Positions 23,713-31,876 of a DNA stretch of 35,548 nucleotides are shown here, piece after piece (the stretch's first letter is position 1; each line of letters begins with the position of its first letter). The notes beneath the pieces were generated by a model. The model had not been told where the DNA came from. It made no database searches and saw only the letters and a list, made by a program, of their open reading frames with translations. Location: positions 1 through 35,548 of the forward strand of contig JAKALA010000044.1 of assembly GCA_021813325.1 (NCBI GenBank), in the 5' to 3' direction. The DNA comes from a bacterium. Lineage in GTDB: Bacteria > Verrucomicrobiota > Verrucomicrobiia > Limisphaerales > UBA11358. The position numbers and the translations under genes were made by a program.

Positions 23713-26700
23713 ATGAATACAATAAAGCGCTGCAAATGTGCCGATCGGATTTGGCCGTTATTATTGGCAATCATTTTCGCGGCCGGCACGATCCGGCTGA
23801 CGGCGGCGCCGATATTTGGCGGCGTGCGAACGTTTATGCAACCGGACGGAACCGAGGTGCCGTTGGTTTTGAATGGCGACGAGTTTTACCTGCGGGCGGA
23901 AACGCCGGACGGCTATACTGTGGTGCGCGATCCGAAAACGGACTGGATTTGTTATGCCCAATTGTCGCCCGATGGAACCGGTTTCGTCTCGACTGGCGTG
24001 CCGTATCGGGGAACCAATTCAGCGGCTGGATCGGTGGAACAGCGAGCACTTCTGAGCCGTTTGACATTGACACCGCATCTGGATTTGTCGCCGGCAAACC
24101 GCATTCGCCAGGCCAAATTAGCCAAAACCACTTTGCTGGGATCGCACACGGAATTGGTGGAAGGAACGAGGCCTTCGCCAAACGGGGCGACGCCGGCGGG
24201 CGGCCGTTCGATCAAGGCAAACGATGCGGCATCGCTCCCGCCCAGAAAGAGCAATCTTGAGAAATACAACAACGTCACCATCCGCGGTGTTGTGTTGGTC
24301 ATTGACTTTTCGGATGCGCCCGCCGGCAGTTCGCCGACGTTTCAAGATTACGTTGATTCCATCAACAAGCCGAATTTCCACAAGAGCGATGGCCGGGCGA
24401 ATTCGCTGCGGACCTTTTACGAAGACGTGTCGCACGGTTCATTCATTGTCAGCAACTATGTTTATGGCATCTACCGCGCGCCCAACACCTTTGCCTATTA
24501 CGACAGCCTGAGCTATGGCACGGGGGCGCAGCTGTTGATGGGCGAAGCCTTGCAGCAGCTTCAAGCTTCCGGATTTGATTTCAGCCAGTTATCGGTGGAT
24601 GCCAATCACGAGGTTTTGGACTTGTGCGTCATGTATACCGGCAGCCCCAAAACCTGGGCGCAGGGCATGTGGTTTCATTCCGGCTGGTGGGGCAGCGGAC
24701 CAACCTATAACGGCGTGACTTTTCGCCGGTATTGCACCACCTCCGCCTCGACCGATCCCGGCACCATTATTCATGAGCACGGTCATTTGATCGCCGACTG
24801 GCCGGATATTTATTCTTACAACGGCGTTCCCACCGGCACGTGGGACATCATGGGCGGCGGTTGGACGGATTTGCCGAATCCGTATCTCCTGTATGAAAAC
24901 GGGTGGATTAATGCGGTGAATGTTTTCGGCAGCTACGGTTTCCGGGCCATGAACTCGCTCGATCTCTATAACGTGCTGGTTTATTACGACGCTGCGCAGC
25001 CGAACGAATTCTATTTCATCCGGCCCTACACCAAGAATTTGAAGTATTGCCCGGGCATTCCGGACGAAGGGTTGGCATTGTGGCGGATTAATTTGCAGGG
25101 AGACAACGCGCAATATCCCAACACCCCGCTGCTGTGTGAATTGGTTCATGCCAATGGCGTCATTGCCAACGACTCGGCGAATGTTTTGTTCAAAGCCGCG
25201 GGCCGGAATCGTTACACCGACACCACCACGCCCGGTTCCTACTGGGTTTATGACGCGCACAAAGGGCAGCGTTCGGGCATGAATTTAACGGGTATCAGTG
25301 CGCCCGCGAACGCCATGACGTTCCGCGTGTCACGTCCGATTTATTTCTATCCGATTCCCACGCAAGTTTCATCACTGGGTGTGGCCACGAATCTGAAAGT
25401 GACCGCTGTGAGTGATTTGCCCGTGACCTACTCTGCCACGAGTTTGCCTGCGGGAATGAACATCAACTCAGGAACGGGGTTGATTTCCGGCACGCCCAAT
25501 ACCGCTGGCGGTTATAATGTGACTTTGACTGCCACGGCGGGCGATGGCAGCCAGAATACGTGTGAATTCGCATGGCTGGTGGATGCGGGAGCCACGACGG
25601 CACCCGTGGCTTGGTATCCATTTACCGCGGGCAGTTACGGGGATTTCTCCGGCAATGGACGTGCGGCTTCGCCCATCGGTTCGCCGACGTTCGTCAACAA
25701 CACGGTTTCGTTGAATGGAAGCAACAATGCCGTTTCCATCCCGCGTTCCATCGCCAATGACTTTACGATCGCTTTCTTCATGAAGGCCTCGGCATCCGGC
25801 TTGACCGGCAGTCAATGGTATAACGGCTCCGGTTTGGTCGATGGCGAAGTGGCCGGTGCCGCCAATGACTTTGGCGTCACGTTGACGGGCGACCAGATTG
25901 CCTTTGGGATCGGTTCAACTGGTGGTGACAAGACCATTCAATCGCTGCGCAAGGTAACGGATGGTCAATGGCATCATGTGGCTGTGACGCGCAGTGCCAC
26001 CAGCGGCGCCATGGCGATTTATATTGATGGAACGTTGGATGTCACCGGCACTGGCACCACGGGGGCCAAAACGGCACCGCCGGTGTTGCGCCTTGGCAGC
26101 TTGCAAACCGCCATTCATTATTTCAACGGCGCGTTAGACGAAGTTCGCCTTTATGGCGCGGCCATTTCGGCGGCGGAAATTTACCGGTTAAGCCGCTCGC
26201 GCGTCGTGTTAGCGCCCATCGCCGATCAGGTTTCTTACTTGGGTGATGCCATCAATCTGAAAGTTACGGCGGCGGGAGCTTCGGGGCTGACCTATAGCGC
26301 GACCGGATTGCCGACCGGTTTGAGCATCCAGCCTTCCACCGGCAATATTTCCGGAACCGCAGGGATGCCGGGCGTTTACGATGTCACTATAAAAACCACC
26401 TCGGCGCAAGGACCGGAAAGTAGTTCCTGCTTTACTTGGGCGGTTTGTCTGAACACCGTATCCACAGCTCCCCTGGCCTGGTATCCACTTGAAAGCAATG
26501 TTCAGGACATCTCGGGTTACAATCGCAATGGCGTGGTGCTGGGAGCGCCGATTTTCGTTTATCCGGGAATGCGTTTTAATGGCGTCAACGATGCCGTGCG
26601 AATTCCCCGGCCGATTTCCGGGGATTTCACCATCAGCTTCTTCATGCAGGCATCGGCTTCCGGCGGCAGCGGCAGCCAATGGTGGTCAGGCGATGGTTTG

Positions 26701-27294
26701 GTGGATGGCGAGGTTTCCGGCGCGGCCAACGATTTTGGCGTTTCGCTGACCGGCGATCAAATTGCCTTTGGCGTGGGTTCGACCAGCGGCGACACCACCA
26801 TTCAATCCGTGAAGACGGTGACGGATCGTGCCTGGCATCATGTGACCGTTACACGCAATGTGTCGAGCGGCGCCATTGCCATTTATATTGATGGCCGATT
26901 GGATGTCACGGGCACTGCCTCCACAGGACAAAAAACGGCTCCACCCACGCTGCGCATCGGCAGTTTGCAAACCGGTATAAACTATTTCAAAGGCGGATTG
27001 GATGACGTGAAGATTTACGGCAGCGTGCTCAGTGCCGAGGAGATTTTTCGGCAAAGCCAGATGTTACCGGCCAATCCGGGTTATGCCGTCAGCCTGACAT
27101 CATTGCCGCCGTCATCCGGCCAGCTCACCTGGGGCGCCACACCGGGCGAAGTTTATCAAATCGAGTGGACACCTGATTTGGAGCAAGGTTTCGCGCCTTT
27201 TGATTCGCCGGTTTCTGCCAGCGACGTATTTAGACTGACACGTTCCATCACGTCGCCGGCGGGCAACGGATTTTACCGAATTCGCAAACTATAA
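23713..27294 (+). CDS. Secreted M6-type metalloprotease with tandem Ig-like/LamG modules
   Basis: 1193 residues from ATG 23713, which gives a good signal peptide (IWPLLLAIIFAAGTIRLTAA). An N-terminal propeptide-like region (about 35-190) is followed by an M6 (immune inhibitor A-like) catalytic domain with H354-E-H-G-H358 and the downstream GTWDIMGGGW Met-turn-like block typical of M6. Then come two copies of an Ig-like putative domain plus a LamG/concanavalin-like lectin domain: about 545-822 (LPVTYSATSLPAGMNINSGT start, WYPFTAG) and 833-1116 (LTYSATGLPTGLSIQPSTG start, WYPLESN). The C-terminal 70 residues (YQIEWTPDLEQ ... GFYRIRKL) resemble the tail common on secreted Verrucomicrobial proteins. 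It probably degrades protein while anchored to glycan. It ends 132 bp before the glycan operon. Confidence 0.88.
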   Translation: MNTIKRCKCADRIWPLLLAIIFAAGTIRLTAAPIFGGVRTFMQPDGTEVPLVLNGDEFYLRAETPDGYTVVRDPKTDWICYAQLSPDGTGFVSTGVPYRGTNSAAGSVEQRALLSRLTLTPHLDLSPANRIRQAKLAKTTLLGSHTELVEGTRPSPNGATPAGGRSIKANDAASLPPRKSNLEKYNNVTIRGVVLVIDFSDAPAGSSPTFQDYVDSINKPNFHKSDGRANSLRTFYEDVSHGSFIVSNYVYGIYRAPNTFAYYDSLSYGTGAQLLMGEALQQLQASGFDFSQLSVDANHEVLDLCVMYTGSPKTWAQGMWFHSGWWGSGPTYNGVTFRRYCTTSASTDPGTIIHEHGHLIADWPDIYSYNGVPTGTWDIMGGGWTDLPNPYLLYENGWINAVNVFGSYGFRAMNSLDLYNVLVYYDAAQPNEFYFIRPYTKNLKYCPGIPDEGLALWRINLQGDNAQYPNTPLLCELVHANGVIANDSANVLFKAAGRNRYTDTTTPGSYWVYDAHKGQRSGMNLTGISAPANAMTFRVSRPIYFYPIPTQVSSLGVATNLKVTAVSDLPVTYSATSLPAGMNINSGTGLISGTPNTAGGYNVTLTATAGDGSQNTCEFAWLVDAGATTAPVAWYPFTAGSYGDFSGNGRAASPIGSPTFVNNTVSLNGSNNAVSIPRSIANDFTIAFFMKASASGLTGSQWYNGSGLVDGEVAGAANDFGVTLTGDQIAFGIGSTGGDKTIQSLRKVTDGQWHHVAVTRSATSGAMAIYIDGTLDVTGTGTTGAKTAPPVLRLGSLQTAIHYFNGALDEVRLYGAAISAAEIYRLSRSRVVLAPIADQVSYLGDAINLKVTAAGASGLTYSATGLPTGLSIQPSTGNISGTAGMPGVYDVTIKTTSAQGPESSSCFTWAVCLNTVSTAPLAWYPLESNVQDISGYNRNGVVLGAPIFVYPGMRFNGVNDAVRIPRPISGDFTISFFMQASASGGSGSQWWSGDGLVDGEVSGAANDFGVSLTGDQIAFGVGSTSGDTTIQSVKTVTDRAWHHVTVTRNVSSGAIAIYIDGRLDVTGTASTGQKTAPPTLRIGSLQTGINYFKGGLDDVKIYGSVLSAEEIFRQSQMLPANPGYAVSLTSLPPSSGQLTWGATPGEVYQIEWTPDLEQGFAPFDSPVSASDVFRLTRSITSPAGNGFYRIRKL
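25345..27060 (+). repeat. Tandem duplication within the metalloprotease gene (two Ig-like + LamG units)
   Basis: Unit 1 (about 25345-26180) and unit 2 (about 26210-27060) encode the same order of segments: LPAGM..INSGTGLISGT / LPTGLSIQPSTGNISGT; GSGLVDGEVAGAANDFGVTL / GDGLVDGEVSGAANDFGVSL; TGDQIAFGIGSTGGD / TGDQIAFGVGSTSGD; QWHHVAVTRSATSGAMAIYI / AWHHVTVTRNVSSGAIAIYI. Similarity is high in the core of LamG and low at its N-terminal edge, which indicates an old internal duplication followed by uneven divergence. Confidence 0.85.
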
Positions 27295-27333
27295 CTCAAA
27301 TACCTCAACCGGCTATTTTTGGTTTCCATTTGT

Positions 27334-27362
27334 TTGACAAAACCGGCCGGCACAAAAATCAT
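27334..27362 (+). promoter_or_regulatory. Possible sigma-70-type promoter of the glycan operon
   Basis: TTGACA (27334-27339, perfect -35) is followed by a 17-bp spacer and AATCAT (27357-27362, 4 of 6 matches to -10). It lies 65 bp upstream of the first operon gene, in a 132-bp spacer with no coding frame. Verrucomicrobial promoter preferences are not well known to me, so this is a motif match only. Confidence 0.35.
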
Positions 27363-27426
27363 TTTGACTGTCACCCGCTCAATCCAACCCGCGTCTTGAC
27401 CCTGCGTTAGGCATGGCCTGCCGATC

Positions 27427-29484
27427 ATGAAACGATTTCAAGATTATTTAATCAGCCTGGCGTTGTCGCTGGTGAGTGCCGGGTATGCCGGAAACCTTCC
27501 CTGGGTCAAGCTGCCGTTGCTGTCGCCGGAAGCGGCGGCGGCCGGAATTTCGCCGGGTGGCGAAGGCGCGCAATGGCCGCGCGGGCCGGTGGTGGCGAGC
27601 AAAACTGATCCCAATTTTTTGCTGCTGCCCATCGATGTCGGCGGCGTCTATCGTTCGCTGGATGCCGGACGGCACTGGAATCTGGCCATGCAAGGCTGGA
27701 ATGCCCGTGGCGCAAACGGCTTTGCCATTGATCCCGTAAATCCAAATCACGTGCTGGGGATTGGCGGCAATTCGATGGACTGGAATTCAACCTGGAGCAC
27801 CAATTCGCCGAATGGACTTTATGCTTCCACAGATCGGGCCGGGCATTGGATTCAGGTTTTATCATTCAATCCCGCCATCGGCGGCGCGCTGGCCTTTGAT
27901 CCGACCTCATGGAATACCGCTGGGCAAAATTGCTCGGTGGCGTATTTTGCCTCTTACGATCTGGGACTCTTCCGCAGTGGCGACGGAGGAATGTCCTGGA
28001 AACGGGTCAGTCGTCAGCCCATTGGCATGGCCAATGAGACCTTCAACCGAATGTTGCTGGCGGTGAATTCAAAAACTGGCCGGGTCTATCTGGCCGGAAA
28101 AACGGGGCTTTGGTGCAGTGACGATCAGGGCAGCACTTTTAAAAAATTGCGCGATGATGGTGCGTGTTACGGTCTGTCGGTGCCCGACACGGCGCCAGAC
28201 GAAATTTATTTGAGCGGTTCCATGGGGCTGGAATGTTCGAAGGATGACGGACAGACATGGACTTCACTCGCGGCTGAAGGCGTGGCCCGGTCAGCAAACG
28301 AGCCTGTGCGCGATCTCGTGGTCAGTCCGGCGGACCGGCGGCGGATGCTTTGTTGGGTGGAGGGCGCCAATTGGAATTGGGTTCGATATGTTTCACAAGA
28401 TGGCGGGCGGAGTTTTCAACCCATTAAAATTCAGGCGGGTGGCGGGGCGGTGCTGCCCTGCAATGTGCGCAACGGCTATTTCGCGTGGCATCCCACCGAC
28501 CCCAATCTCGCGTATGGGCTGGGAGGCGATTGGGTGACCCGTTCGACCGACGGTGGACGCACGTTTGCCTGGTGGAACAACGGTTACAATGGAATCATGG
28601 TGGGCGCTTCCTTTAACTTTTCCCGCCATGCTCCGGAAACCGTGTTCCTTGGCTTTCAGGATTACAACGGCGCTTTTACCACCAACGGCGGCACGATTTG
28701 GAATTACCGCGACGTTTCCGGCCAGGGCTGGGGCGGCCATTGCTATGGCGCCTGCGCGGTGGATTCCCAGGTGATGTGGTGTGGCGAGGCGGAAAACTGG
28801 AATACGCCGCGTCGATTGCGCATTTCACGCGACGGTGGCACCTCGTGGCAAATGGCTCATGATGCGTCTGGAAATTTGTGCGTCTGGCGTGGGGCGGATG
28901 TTTCCTTTGCCGATCCGAAGAATCAAAACATCCTTTTTGCTTCGCAATGGCGCAGTGTGGACAAAGGACTGACTTGGTCGGAAATGAGCGGTTGCGATGG
29001 CGTTTTTATGGACGCAGACGGCGGTCGTCTGCTCGGGCGCAAACAAAACACCCTGGTCTGTTCCACCAACTCAGGCGCAAGCTGGCAAGCGGTGGTGGAA
29101 GTTGCCGGCGGATTTTCCGATGTCGCCTTTGATGGCCGGCGGGAGCGGTATTATTTCGCCTCGGAAAATCTGCTGAAACAGTTCGAGAACGGAAAATGGA
29201 GCACTATTGAAACACCGCGAGACCAATACGGCGGCACCAGTGTCATCACCGTGGCGGTGGATCCGCTGGCCCCGGAAGTGGTCTATGTGGGAGGCCCGAA
29301 AAATATTTACGCCAGCAGCGCCACCATCTGTCGCTCCACAGATGCCGGAAAAACCTGGAACAATCTCACCACCGGCACTGGCCCGCACGAAGTAGCGTGG
29401 ATTCGGGTCCATCCCGTGACGCGCGAAGCGTGGGTGAGCGGGCAATGCTACGGCAATTGGAAGATTGCCGCCCCCTCGAAATGA
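27427..29484 (+). CDS. Secreted Asp-box (BNR) beta-propeller protein, sialidase/GH74-like fold
   Basis: 685 residues with a signal peptide (about 1-21, YLISLALSLVSAGYAG). At least eleven Asp-box/BNR-type turns can be read: SLDAGRHW, STDRAGHW, SGDGGMSW, SDDQGSTF, SKDDGQTW, SQDGGRSF, STDGGRTF, SRDGGTSW, SVDKGLTW, STNSGASW and STDAGKTW. That number fits one large or two joined propellers, as in GH74 xyloglucanases or VPS10/sortilin-like proteins. I do not see the sialidase Arg triad order, so a sialidase call would be unsafe. It is the first gene of a four-gene operon, and its TGA overlaps the next ATG (ATGA at 29481). It is probably a glycosidase or glycan-binding propeller outside the cell. 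Confidence 0.85.
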   Translation: MKRFQDYLISLALSLVSAGYAGNLPWVKLPLLSPEAAAAGISPGGEGAQWPRGPVVASKTDPNFLLLPIDVGGVYRSLDAGRHWNLAMQGWNARGANGFAIDPVNPNHVLGIGGNSMDWNSTWSTNSPNGLYASTDRAGHWIQVLSFNPAIGGALAFDPTSWNTAGQNCSVAYFASYDLGLFRSGDGGMSWKRVSRQPIGMANETFNRMLLAVNSKTGRVYLAGKTGLWCSDDQGSTFKKLRDDGACYGLSVPDTAPDEIYLSGSMGLECSKDDGQTWTSLAAEGVARSANEPVRDLVVSPADRRRMLCWVEGANWNWVRYVSQDGGRSFQPIKIQAGGGAVLPCNVRNGYFAWHPTDPNLAYGLGGDWVTRSTDGGRTFAWWNNGYNGIMVGASFNFSRHAPETVFLGFQDYNGAFTTNGGTIWNYRDVSGQGWGGHCYGACAVDSQVMWCGEAENWNTPRRLRISRDGGTSWQMAHDASGNLCVWRGADVSFADPKNQNILFASQWRSVDKGLTWSEMSGCDGVFMDADGGRLLGRKQNTLVCSTNSGASWQAVVEVAGGFSDVAFDGRRERYYFASENLLKQFENGKWSTIETPRDQYGGTSVITVAVDPLAPEVVYVGGPKNIYASSATICRSTDAGKTWNNLTTGTGPHEVAWIRVHPVTREAWVSGQCYGNWKIAAPSK

Positions 29485-31856
29485 CGACAATCCCATCAAA
29501 GTTCTGGTGGAGATGGTTCTCCGAAAAAAGGAGGAGCAGGCAGCTATCTGCCATTGCCAGTCGGACTAAACGGGTGGCGTTCTCGGTGGCGTTGGTGTTG
29601 TTCGGGCTTAGTAACGCGCGGGAATTACTGGCGGCTGGCGCCAGTAACATCATTCGATACGACTCGTTTTCGCTTCGGTCAGGTAGCGATGTCCTTGCAA
29701 TTACCGGTCCCGGAAATAATTCCTTTGAAAGTGTGGTTGTCTTTGATGCCGATAATCCTGCCAGACGGTGCAGCAATTTGCCGCCACTCAACTTGGAGTG
29801 TTTGGGAACCAATCAGGACACGCATTGGTTGGGCGGCCATTATTCCAGCGTGGTAAACTCCAATAAGACGCTTCGCTGCCAGGGAGAGATTAAAACACCG
29901 GCCGGTTCGCTGTTTGAATTTGAAGATGTTTATTCCCTTGGCCCAGTCGCCAACACGTTCCGTTTGGATCGCAAAGTTTTGGTCAAAGCCGTTGCCGCGG
30001 CGGATGCGGGTTTTGCAACGCGTTTCAGTTTGCACGAGCAAACCGCATTGCCGTTGCGGGAGCATGAATTGTTCATGCCGGCGGTCGCCTACGCGCGCAA
30101 TGAACACGTTTCGCCGCGCGCATTGTTGGCTGATTACGCCGAAGAAACGATGCTTGTGCGCGAAGATCGGTTGCCGCTGCCGCTGGCGATGATGATGAAT
30201 CCGCGCACGGGAACGACGGTGGCTTTGACGCACTTGGCTCCCGACGGCAACACGTGTTTGGCGGATTACACCGCCGGTCGGCTGGTGGGTGCACGCTTGC
30301 AGTTCGCTTCGCTCGGCTTTTATTCGCAAACCAATCCAGCGGTGGCCTTGTGTTATCCGGGCACGGAAGGAACCCGGACTTATTTGCGGCGGCGCGGGTT
30401 TTCATCGGGAAGCGAAACGGGAGCGGAACGATTTCATCCGGTGATAACAGCTGTGCGCCATGAATATTCCGTTCTAATTTCTGTCGGGCACGCTCCGGAT
30501 TTTCCCCAAGCCATGCGACAGACTTGGCGTGAAGCGTTCGATCAATCGCATCCGGTTCCTGCTCCAGTCCATTTGGGAGACGCCTACGGGGCGAGCATTC
30601 AGTTGTTGAAGGATTGGTCGCAGACGCACAACGGTTGCTCGGGCTTGCCCTTTCGATTGGAATTGCCAGCCGGACGGTTGATGGCCAAAACGGATTGGAA
30701 TTTCCAAATGGGATTTGTCGGCCAACAATTACCCCTCGCCTTTCATCTGTTGCGTTATGGGTTGTTGCACGAAGATACAAACGCTTTGGTCAAAGGCGAG
30801 GCGATGGTCGATTTCTGGGCGACGAATTCACCGACGACTAATGGACTGCCGCGAACTTGGTTTGATGTGTATCCACAACCGCATTGGCGGCATTACAACA
30901 CATTTCTTCGCGTCGCCAGTGATGGCATGGATGGGGCATTGCGGGCGTGGGCTGTCATGGCGAGTCATCACTGTTCCAAGCCTGAATGGCTGTGCTTTTG
31001 TCGCGGTTATGGCGACTGGCTCGTGCAACATCAAAATGCGGATGGCTCGTGGTTTCGCGAATATGATTGGCAAAGTCAGCCGGTTGATTTTGGAAAGCAA
31101 AACACCACGCATCCCATCCGGTTTCTTGTGGATTTATGGATGATCACGGGCGATGACACCTATCGCCAGGCTGCCTTGCGGGCCGGTGCGTTTGCGTGGC
31201 AGCATGTGCATGAAGCGTTTGCCTATGTCGGTGGCACGGTGGATAATCCCAACGTCATTGACAAGGAAGCCGGATTCCTGGCCATGGACGCGTTTCTGGC
31301 GCTGCATGATTTGACCGGTGAAAAAAGCTGGCTGAATGCCGCAACACAGGCGGCGGATTTTACCGAAACTTGGGCTTATGCGTGGAATGTGCCGATCCCA
31401 ACCAACGATCCGCAAGTGACGTATCCGACCGGAGCCACGACTACGGGATTGAGCATCATTGCCACGGGCCATTCCGGAGCGGATTTGTTTCTGGCTGGCG
31501 CGCCATTTTTATTTTATCGCCTCTATTTGCAGACGGGAGATATTCACTATGCCGAAATCGCGCGGCAGTTGCTCTACGACACCAAGCAGGCCGTGGACAT
31601 TAACGGTTCATTGGGTTACGGCCATCCGGGACTTTGCACGGAAGCCCTATCGTTGGCGCCACCCCGCGGACATGGCGTGAATGTCTGGCTGCCGTGGCTG
31701 ACATTCAGCATGATTGATCCGCTGGTGCAATTGGAAGATGCCTATGGCCGGATGAACGCGCCCATTGTTTCCGGCGCCGAACGGGAGCGGCTGCGCCTCC
31801 TTGATCGAAAATATGCGGCCAATCACGGATTGCCTGTTGAATTAAAATTAAAATAA
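29481..31856 (+). CDS. Secreted six-hairpin (alpha/alpha)-barrel-like protein, putative glycosidase
   Basis: 791 residues from ATG 29481, overlapping the previous stop. An N-terminal hydrophobic helix (VAFSVALVLFGLSNARELLA, after a long basic head) is a signal or anchor. Residues about 45-370 are beta-rich (LPLPLAMMMNPRTGTTVALT, LQFASLGFYSQTNPAVALCY), and 380-780 are helical with repeating aromatic hairpins (WLVQHQNADGSWFREYDWQS, AFAWQHVHEAFAYVGG, NVIDKEAGFLAMDAFLALHD, GHGVNVWLPWLTFSMID). This beta-sandwich plus helical toroid layout is seen in several GH families (for example GH127- and GH154-like). I cannot assign one. Candidate acids include the Asp/Glu in NVIDKEAG and the DGSWFREYD segment. 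Its place between a propeller and a GH76/GH30 pair supports a role in the same glycan pathway. Confidence 0.75.
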   Translation: MTTIPSKFWWRWFSEKRRSRQLSAIASRTKRVAFSVALVLFGLSNARELLAAGASNIIRYDSFSLRSGSDVLAITGPGNNSFESVVVFDADNPARRCSNLPPLNLECLGTNQDTHWLGGHYSSVVNSNKTLRCQGEIKTPAGSLFEFEDVYSLGPVANTFRLDRKVLVKAVAAADAGFATRFSLHEQTALPLREHELFMPAVAYARNEHVSPRALLADYAEETMLVREDRLPLPLAMMMNPRTGTTVALTHLAPDGNTCLADYTAGRLVGARLQFASLGFYSQTNPAVALCYPGTEGTRTYLRRRGFSSGSETGAERFHPVITAVRHEYSVLISVGHAPDFPQAMRQTWREAFDQSHPVPAPVHLGDAYGASIQLLKDWSQTHNGCSGLPFRLELPAGRLMAKTDWNFQMGFVGQQLPLAFHLLRYGLLHEDTNALVKGEAMVDFWATNSPTTNGLPRTWFDVYPQPHWRHYNTFLRVASDGMDGALRAWAVMASHHCSKPEWLCFCRGYGDWLVQHQNADGSWFREYDWQSQPVDFGKQNTTHPIRFLVDLWMITGDDTYRQAALRAGAFAWQHVHEAFAYVGGTVDNPNVIDKEAGFLAMDAFLALHDLTGEKSWLNAATQAADFTETWAYAWNVPIPTNDPQVTYPTGATTTGLSIIATGHSGADLFLAGAPFLFYRLYLQTGDIHYAEIARQLLYDTKQAVDINGSLGYGHPGLCTEALSLAPPRGHGVNVWLPWLTFSMIDPLVQLEDAYGRMNAPIVSGAERERLRLLDRKYAANHGLPVELKLK

Positions 31857-31876
31857 CGTTCCTGGATTATCACCAC

